NCBI GenBank assembly: GCA_026075535.2
Contig: AP026545.1
Coordinates: forward strand, 8,804,001 to 8,868,000
Source: Tricholoma matsutake
Taxonomy: Eukaryota; Basidiomycota; Agaricomycetes; Agaricales; Tricholomataceae
Reading direction: 5' to 3'
Length of the DNA: 64,000 bases
Shown: piece after piece, positions 58,030 to 64,000 of the stretch
Layout: the number at the start of each line of letters is the position of its first letter
Position numbering within the stretch: position 1 is the stretch's first letter
Notes under the pieces: model-generated
What the model saw: only the letters and a program-made list of their open reading frames with translations
Told to the model about the DNA's origin: nothing
Databases searched by the model: none
Made by a program: the position numbers and the translations under genes

Positions 58030-60700
58030 TGATTCTTCTAATTCATCATTTTTGTTGTCATTTTCAAATGTGGAGTCAAAGTTTGGTAATGGTAATTTGT
58101 CAGCTGTTGTCTATTGTAATTTTGCCAGTGATAAGATTGCAGATTTTCTTGTTGAAGGTGTCCAATGAAGATGACACAAATTTCTCTCGTCCCAACGCAT
58201 GCAAATCCAGGACCAGCTTTCCAGTAAATTCCCCTCTCAATTTGGACTATGATGTTGGAGCTGAAGATTGCGCACCTTATTTGCAATTTGTCAGACCAAT
58301 TCATGGGTATGCAGTGTTTGGTGCATAGATCCTTGGTAATTCAAGCCCATGGAGTGAGTGACCTGTTTCTTGATTTGTTGCAAATGATGTACCATGGCAG
58401 AAATATTCCCAAGTCAGTCCCAGTTCACATAAATCCCTTTCACAGAAAAGAGTGCCTGTAGTTCACAGAAAGGGGATCATCAACATGCCATATTCTTATA
58501 AAGTGGGAATGACCTTCAGATATCAAATCAAGTGTTCAATATTAAAATCAATACCCATTGCATGACCTGGCAACCCTGATACATTCACAAGCATCATGTC
58601 TCACATGATATTCCTGGAGTTATAGTGTCATCTGTTGACTGAATCTCTTGGAATTATAATGTATGCAAACTCTGGTGTCCAAACTTCCTTGATGTTGAAC
58701 AACAAGTGTAGGATTTCAGTTGCATAGTTATTAGCCCCTGTGCCACAGAATATACAGGCCAAGATCAGGAGAATATCTTCAATTTGTCCAAAGTCACCAT
58801 CAGACACAGCGTGAACCAGCTCTACCACATGAAGCAGGTCTTGCATTAGTCAAATGATATTTTCACGTGTGATGTCAATGACAGGACTACTTGGTGGCTC
58901 ATTGGTAGGTTCATCATCAGAAGAGTCAGACCCAGAGCTTTCAGATTCACCCAAGAATGCACCCAGAGAAGGTTGAGGTGCAGTCCTCTGAGCTTTGGAG
59001 GGCTTCTCACTCAGCTCCATCTTCTCTGTTGGGGTTGCATAATTTTTCAATATGTCACCGGCCAGTTTCAAGATTTGATCAGCAGTAGGGTGCAACTCTG
59101 CAAATGCGTCCAAAGATGAGAAGCCACAGACATCTCGCCAAGCATTCAGAATCAAGCCATCAAGGATTTGAGTAAGCGCAGCTAGGAGAGTATGAAAGTC
59201 TGGGTGTTCCACTCCAAGTCAAACCTTCTCCAAGACTGCAAAGAGATGTGACAAACTGCCATACTGGTTGATTGTGCCATGGTGAACATGAAGCAATGCC
59301 CAGATTAGGTTCATCATCAGATGGAAAACACCAAAGCCAAGCTGAAATATTTCATGATGAGTCCACAGTGTGAGGTCTTGGTTTCACATCACTTGGCCAC
59401 CACGCATCCATGCATTCATAAGTTGATCATTAAAAGCTGGGATTGCATACTTGTCCAAGTCCTCTGGGGAATGGTCCAGCTGGACCAAATAGATGTCATT
59501 GTGGACAAGGAGATTTCCAGTGATTGATGCTTCCTCAATTGTCGAAGCTCTGAGAGGAAAGAATTCAGTTTTGTGGTTCAAGGGAAGTTGACAGCGTGGA
59601 ATATTCTGTAACTCCTTGAGATTCCAATAATCAGCAAATCCCTTCATATATGTTACAACAACCTTTGCGATATTGATGGTTTTTTGTATGGCATACAACT
59701 GCATCGATATATGCGAAGGGCAGAGGTCTGACATGCCAAGAGGAGACAAATCTATAAGGTTCTTCATCATGGGTGCAATTTCCATGTCTTCTCGCTGGGC
59801 ATTGACAAGTTTGTAGATTACAGTGAAAGTTCTGGATTGTACCTTGCTCATAGCACTCAGAGTTTGCTCAACATAGATTGAACTGGAGAAAGTGACATTA
59901 TCATAAGTGCTGGCATGTGGGTCTTTGACTACACAATGAGCATCTTTGATTGATTGATCAGCAAGGGCTTTGAGAATGTCATTGATGGTCGTGTATGACA
60001 TTGAGAGGCAAGCCCAATTCAAGACATTGATTAATTGACAAGAGGCACCACATGACCATGCCATCAAGCCAAGTCCAACCTGGACCTTGCAGGAATGATA
60101 CAATTGTAGATAGTGAACCTGCGAACTAATGACATTACAGCCCTAGATTGAAGTCAGTATTCCAGCGCATGCAGCAAAAAGATTTGCATCTTACTGCATG
60201 TCAGTTGCGTGACTTGTTGGACTTTTCTTGTGTTGCAACTTCTCTTTTCTCCATTGCAGCTTCTAGGACTCTTGACCAAATGGGTGTTATTCTCAAAGTG
60301 ATCAGATCCATGAGTGAGTTGATATCCCAATGTGAAATGAAGTCTGGGGTCACCTCCTTTGATGACATGTGAAGATGAGGTTTTGCAGTTTCCATTTCCA
60401 AGTGAATAGTGTTGCAAACTAATTGTGTGAGGTTGCATCCAGTCCTTCAACATAGCTGAGCCCTTCTCGCCATTCCAGAACAGGTCCAAAAGATTGTGGA
60501 ATTTTTGCACATTACATTCAGCATAGAAAGCAGCGTGGAAATGGGCAAAATCTGGTTGCAAGGTGTCGAGAACAAATGTAAGGAATTCTGTAGGTGTAAT
60601 TCTTGCATTGCAAAGCATTTTGAGGACATCTTTCACGACTTCAATTTTCTTTTTGGGTGGTTGACAAACTCGAAAAATATTGGCTTCTTAAATATCAAGT
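58030..60700 (-). pseudogene. DUF6589-type protein gene, decayed
   Basis: The 5' part (60,690-60,430) encodes PPKKKIEVVKDVLKMLCNAR, ITPTEFLTFVLD and a tryptophan-containing LKDWMQPHTI. A one-base frameshift near 60,405 leads to EMETAKPHLHMSSKEVTPDF. The central block (60,103-59,384) has QVGLGLMAWSCGASCQLINV, HASTYDNVTFSSSIYVEQTL, KVQSRTFTVIYKLVNAQRED, ASITGNLLVHNDIYLVQLD and AIPAFNDQLMNAWMRG. It continues with EHPDFHTLLAALTQILDGLI, an acidic Ser-rich linker, VELVHAVSDGDFGQIEDILL, NNYATEILHLLFNIKEVWTP, then GLPGHAMGIDFNIEHLI and a worn C-terminus with SLDTFNKKI down to about 58,030. This is the Agaricomycete DUF6589 family, function unknown, often repeat-linked. Stops and frameshifts are present. 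It lies tail-to-tail with the helicase remainder. Confidence 0.85.
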
Positions 60701-62003
60701 GGACATATGTTGATATCAAGATCATTCAAAGGGGATAAAAGCAATGAAAATGGTGCAGTATCTGAGGGTGTAGGTCCAAATAGAGTTTTGACCCGGTCCT
60801 ATTTTATTTAACTATCTATCAAACTCCATTAGCAGTTTGTCAACCAGTTCAGACCAGTCCTATGAGCTATTGTGTACATGTAGATATTATACATATTAAT
60901 ATAATTTAGAAAAAAAAAAAAAAAAAGTATCTGCGATCCACCCCATGAGCAGTGGCTTGCGAGGCTGGAGGTGGGTGCATTTTGGGTGAGGGAGGAGGGC
61001 CCAGGGGTTGTTTGTATATACAAAATGTTGTCAGTAAATTTTTAAAAAGAAGAAGAAGCCCCCCTCTCGCATTCTGAGTGAGGGAGGGGGCAGTGGTGTC
61101 ATTTGGCATTGTTGTTATTGTTGACGTTGGTATAGGGGTTGTTGGTGGCATTGGGTTTGTTGGTGGCATAGAGCTTGTTGGTGGCATTGGGTTCATTAGC
61201 AGTGGGGCATTGGCATTTGCAGTGGTCGTGGTCATTGGTGGTTGTTGCATTGTTGCCATTGGTGTTGCGTCGTCAGTGGTGTTGGTGCCGTTCCTCCCAT
61301 TGTCTTTGTTGCCGCTGTCGTTGTTGCTGTGCTCATGGCTTGTAGTGGGGGATGTGTGTGCTGTGTTGTTGAGGAGGCTTCGGTGGTTGGTTGTTAGCGG
61401 TGACATGGCAGGTTTATGGGTGGGGGGGCTTACCTAGCATGCTCATGGTTTTGCTCTCATTGTCACCCGCACACCCATCATTAGCAGTAGAACAGATCCT
61501 AAACAACAAATTAATAATCCAACCAGCCCAATAAAACAAGAAAAGAACAAAAAACCTACATAGGGCCCAAATGACAATTGCATCATTTGGGCCTGCATGC
61601 CCTGTTGGGTCTGGAATTTGTTGTTTGTGGCTGTTTGCAGCCATCGAGTGGGTGGTGGTGGTGGTTGGTGGTGATGAAGGTGCAGTGGCAGCATTGGTGT
61701 GAGGAGGGAGGTGGCGGCAACATGTGGTGGTGGTGGCAGTATGGCATAACGGTGGTGATGGGTGGGATCACAAAAAATAAGATAAAAAAGTCGCACCACT
61801 TTGATTGACGCGTGTTCACATGTAGTCCTGTTCTTATCACGCCCCCCAAACTGTGTCAGAAAATGTTTATGTAATCTTCGGACTTTGAAACCATGATGCA
61901 TCAATATCACGATACCCTCTCTATACTCTTGATGTGTTTATACCTTTGCCCATCTGTTTATCATAACCAATTCAATTCTTAATTCATTTAAACATCAACT
62001 TCA
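60701..62003. other. Hairpin cassette DNA between two DUF6589-type genes; no gene
   Basis: ACCCGGTCC and AACCAGTTCAGACC near 60,790-60,860 resemble F2 subterminal sequence, then an A-tract (60,909-60,926). An H2 hairpin follows (CCCATGAGCAGTGGCTTGCGAGG at 60,943), then a GAGGG hairpin (CCCTCTCGCATTCTGAGTGAGGGAGG, about 61,061), a GTTGGTGGCATTGG-rich tandem array (61,130-61,300) and an H1 palindrome at 61,564. (GGT)n/(TGG)n microsatellite DNA follows to 61,760. The outer boundaries and target duplication of the host element were not found. Confidence 0.5.
61564..61594 (-). repeat. H1 palindrome, perfect 11-bp stem
   Basis: GGCCCAAATGA, an 8-nt loop, then TCATTTGGGCC. Read on the minus strand it is followed by CTATGTAGGTTTTTTG and a pyrimidine-rich stretch. 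Confidence 0.8.
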
Positions 62004-64000
62004 ATGGAAGGAAGTGTTCAAAGCATTCAATCTTACAAGAAAACACCCATCATCGCAGTACCAGAAATGCCAGATTACCTCAAACATCACCTGCCAACTG
62101 CATCGAATTCTTCCCTTCCACCATCTCCAAATGAGCTGAAGGAATCATCACCTACCATGTTGTTATCACCTCTGCTTGGCTCTCCATTTGATATGCTTGG
62201 CTGGATGGGATGATCCTCAAGTCAAACACAATTGATTCAATCTCCTCTGAGCGGTGTGGAAAAGCTGGCATGCAAGTGTGAGAGGATGGAACTGCTTCTC
62301 AAGGATTCTGGATTTGATTCTGTTGGTGAACTCTTGAATGTTTTGTTCTACAATCCAAGTCACACCTCTGGGGAGTCTGATCCTCAAGGTTCTTGCCATG
62401 CAAAGGCTGTTTCTTGGTTTCTCCAAGGATGGAACAAGATCAAGATGTCTGATATCATCACCCTCATCTACAAGCACAAACATAGCGCACCTTCACTGGC
62501 ATCGCCACTTTATTTGGAGCATCATGCTCCATTCTCACCTTCAGTCCCTGCAGCCAAAATATTTCATGCTCATCCTTCTTTATTCTCATGGGCAATGTTA
62601 AGAACTGATCCTGAAGGGCACGTCGGAATCCGGTTGGACCCTGCGGATGTCGATAGCGGAAGGTTGTTGGGTCGTAGTGGATTCTGTGAAAGGGGAACAG
62701 AAAGGACTTGGCTTCAACTTATAAGAAGTTGCACCCTTCACCTCGTCTGGTGTCCTAATTTCAAGACAAAGGTTTGGAGGTAGGAACGGGTAGATGCAGA
62801 AAGTGCAGGGAAGAGTACAGAAGGACTTGGGTTAAGTTCAGATGAGACCAGAACTTCGGAGGGAGAACTAGAGGTCGAGTTGAATGAAGTTCAGACTCTT
62901 AGAGGTCAGAGGTAGGAGTAGAACGAGATTGGATTGGCAGATTTATGTTAAGTTTTTATCGAGTCTTTGTCGAGTCTATTTCGATATACAAACTGAGGAA
63001 TACAAGTTGAAACTAACTAAGCTTAAATACTGGAGTCCGGAATTGGAGCAGAACATCTTGGTAACTGCAGCAGTGTCTCAACTGCATAAATAAATTACTT
63101 AGCAGGGGCTGCACAGGAGTCCATAGTTGAATTTGCAAAAGAGACAGCAGCCTTGGGAAGGCAGCCGTGGCTGTACAAGGCAGCCTGGTGCACAGCAGTG
63201 TGGGCAGTGCAAGGCGGCCAGGAACAAAAGTGGGAGGAGTTGGTGAATGTCGGGTTCAAGATGCAGAAAAGGGTCGGATGGATGTGGGTTCTGATCAGGC
63301 GAGGAACAGTTCTTGACAGGCAACCAACCTTGTCACTACACATGTTCATCAAGAGATCTACCAGCTTTGTCGGATCAACAGTTCTGATTGCAAAACTCAT
63401 CTTCAAGCACAGACTAATGGCTGCTGCCCGGATTGTGTCCAACTGGTAACTTGGCAAGCTCTGGGAAAGTTTAGTATTTCTGCACTCTGTGAGAAATACA
63501 AGGCTTGCACACCTGTTTCATGGCATATAACAGAGTCTATGGCTGCCTTACACAAGAATGGTGTTTATATTGTCAAGAAACAACACCCACATCCGATTGT
63601 AAGTGTCATGGTACTGATTTTGGAAGTGTAATGGAAAGCACTGACCATGTCTTAGGTTCAAGTTGGCGCTATTAGCTCTTTTATACTCTTGGGGGACTGT
63701 TTTGCTAATGGAGATCTCACAATGGCCTTGGGTGTATGGCATTTCACAGCCAAATCACATATAGATGTCAAATGTGTCCACTTCTCCTGCCAAGACTCAT
63801 CAAGCGTCAATGCAAATCTAAGAGATAGACTGTCAAGAAGTGACTTTGCATTCAGTCCATTTGAAAAAGTGATGGTGGAGATGATGATTTGACAATGCAG
63901 ATCATTGTCAATAAGTCAGATGGTTTCCTCATTGTACTCCAGAGGACTGATGCTGGGATACATTTGGGTTTGGATAAGCTTGTCCACACCATGAGGTTGA
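62004..64000 (+). pseudogene. Second DUF6589-like gene, N-terminal half, split by a solo LTR and cut by the window end
   Basis: The first ATG of the open region is 62004. Ser/Pro-rich N-terminal residues precede an in-frame TGA at about 62,211. Then comes the conserved start of this family (MELLLKDSGFDSVGELLNVL, AVSWFLQGW, MSDIITLIYKHKHS, FSPSVPAAKIFHAHPSLFSW). The solo LTR 62596-63318 interrupts at TTCTCATGGGCAA. After it come TNGCCPDCVQL-type sequence, KFSISALCEKYKACTPVSWH, NGVYIVKKQHPHPI, a GTAAGT...TTAG intron (about 63,599-63,655), then VGAISSFILLGDCFANGDLT, MALGVWHFTAKSHIDVKCV and a frame ending near 63,892. Best preserved of the large repeat-linked genes here, but still broken. It diverges from the minus-strand DUF6589 gene and looks like a distinct subtype. 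Function unknown. Confidence 0.7.
62596..63318 (-). repeat. Solo LTR, same family as 50992-51698
   Basis: It is 723 bp, TGTTAAGAAC...GTTCTTGACA, with 5-bp direct repeats GGCAA (62591-62595 and 63319-63323). No internal domain remains, so recombination between LTRs is inferred. Confidence 0.93.

Overview
This window looks like transposon-dense, AT-leaning chromosomal DNA of a mushroom-forming basidiomycete (Agaricomycetes). The evidence is family content: a KDZ transposase with its CxC2 cysteine cluster, a CxC5/CxC6 KDZ-associated gene, DUF6589-type proteins, an Agaricomycete-style Ty3/Gypsy pol, a fungal MULE and a RecQ-type helicase of the repeat-borne kind. Genes carry many 45-65 nt GT-AG introns. 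Almost every coding unit is broken. Several in-frame stops are TGA where I remember the family having Arg, which fits C-to-T decay at CpG. No database was searched; family calls come from remembered motifs.

Layout. 0-3.8 kb: remnants of a basic-tailed gene (+), the CxC5/CxC6 gene (-) and a repeat-coding fragment. 3.8-5.8 kb: a complete non-autonomous DNA transposon (here F1 copy 1) that splits a coiled-coil gene. 6.8-18 kb: a degraded KDZ element with long subterminal arrays of GGGCCC-containing repeats, an accessory gene (8.75-11.2 kb) and the KDZ transposase (11.8-15.5 kb). 18-22.9 kb: an unrecognised split gene and repeats. 22.9-24.8 kb: F1 copy 2 (inverted). 25.2-26.5 kb: the only intact gene, a short-chain dehydrogenase/reductase with ten exons. 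27.0-28.0 kb: a hAT-type non-autonomous element. 28.6-31.1 kb: MULE transposase pseudogene. 31.6-32.0 kb: a foldback element. 32.0-37.0 kb: a large repeat-associated gene split by F1 copy 3 and an F2 element. 37.5-39.2 kb: hAT transposase remnant. 39.4-40.2 kb: another F2 element. 40.95-58.0 kb: a RecQ-like helicase gene split by a 14.9-kb Ty3/Gypsy insertion, which itself holds five later insertions and an antisense gene. 58.0-60.7 kb: DUF6589 pseudogene (-). 60.9-61.8 kb: hairpin-rich cassette. 62.0-64.0 kb: a second DUF6589-like gene (+), split by a solo LTR and running off the window.

The most unusual structure is a GC-rich, hairpin-rich, apparently non-coding cassette found inside several otherwise unrelated elements (F1, F2, F3 and the 61-kb region). 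It pairs a GGCCCAAACGAC-type palindrome with an adjacent intron-like stretch, plus repeated GAGCAACTGCTC hairpins. Stem sequences differ between copies while pairing is kept. F1 copies also carry outward-facing tRNA-like (Pol III type) units near both ends. No CRISPR array, rRNA operon or convincing free-standing tRNA gene was seen.
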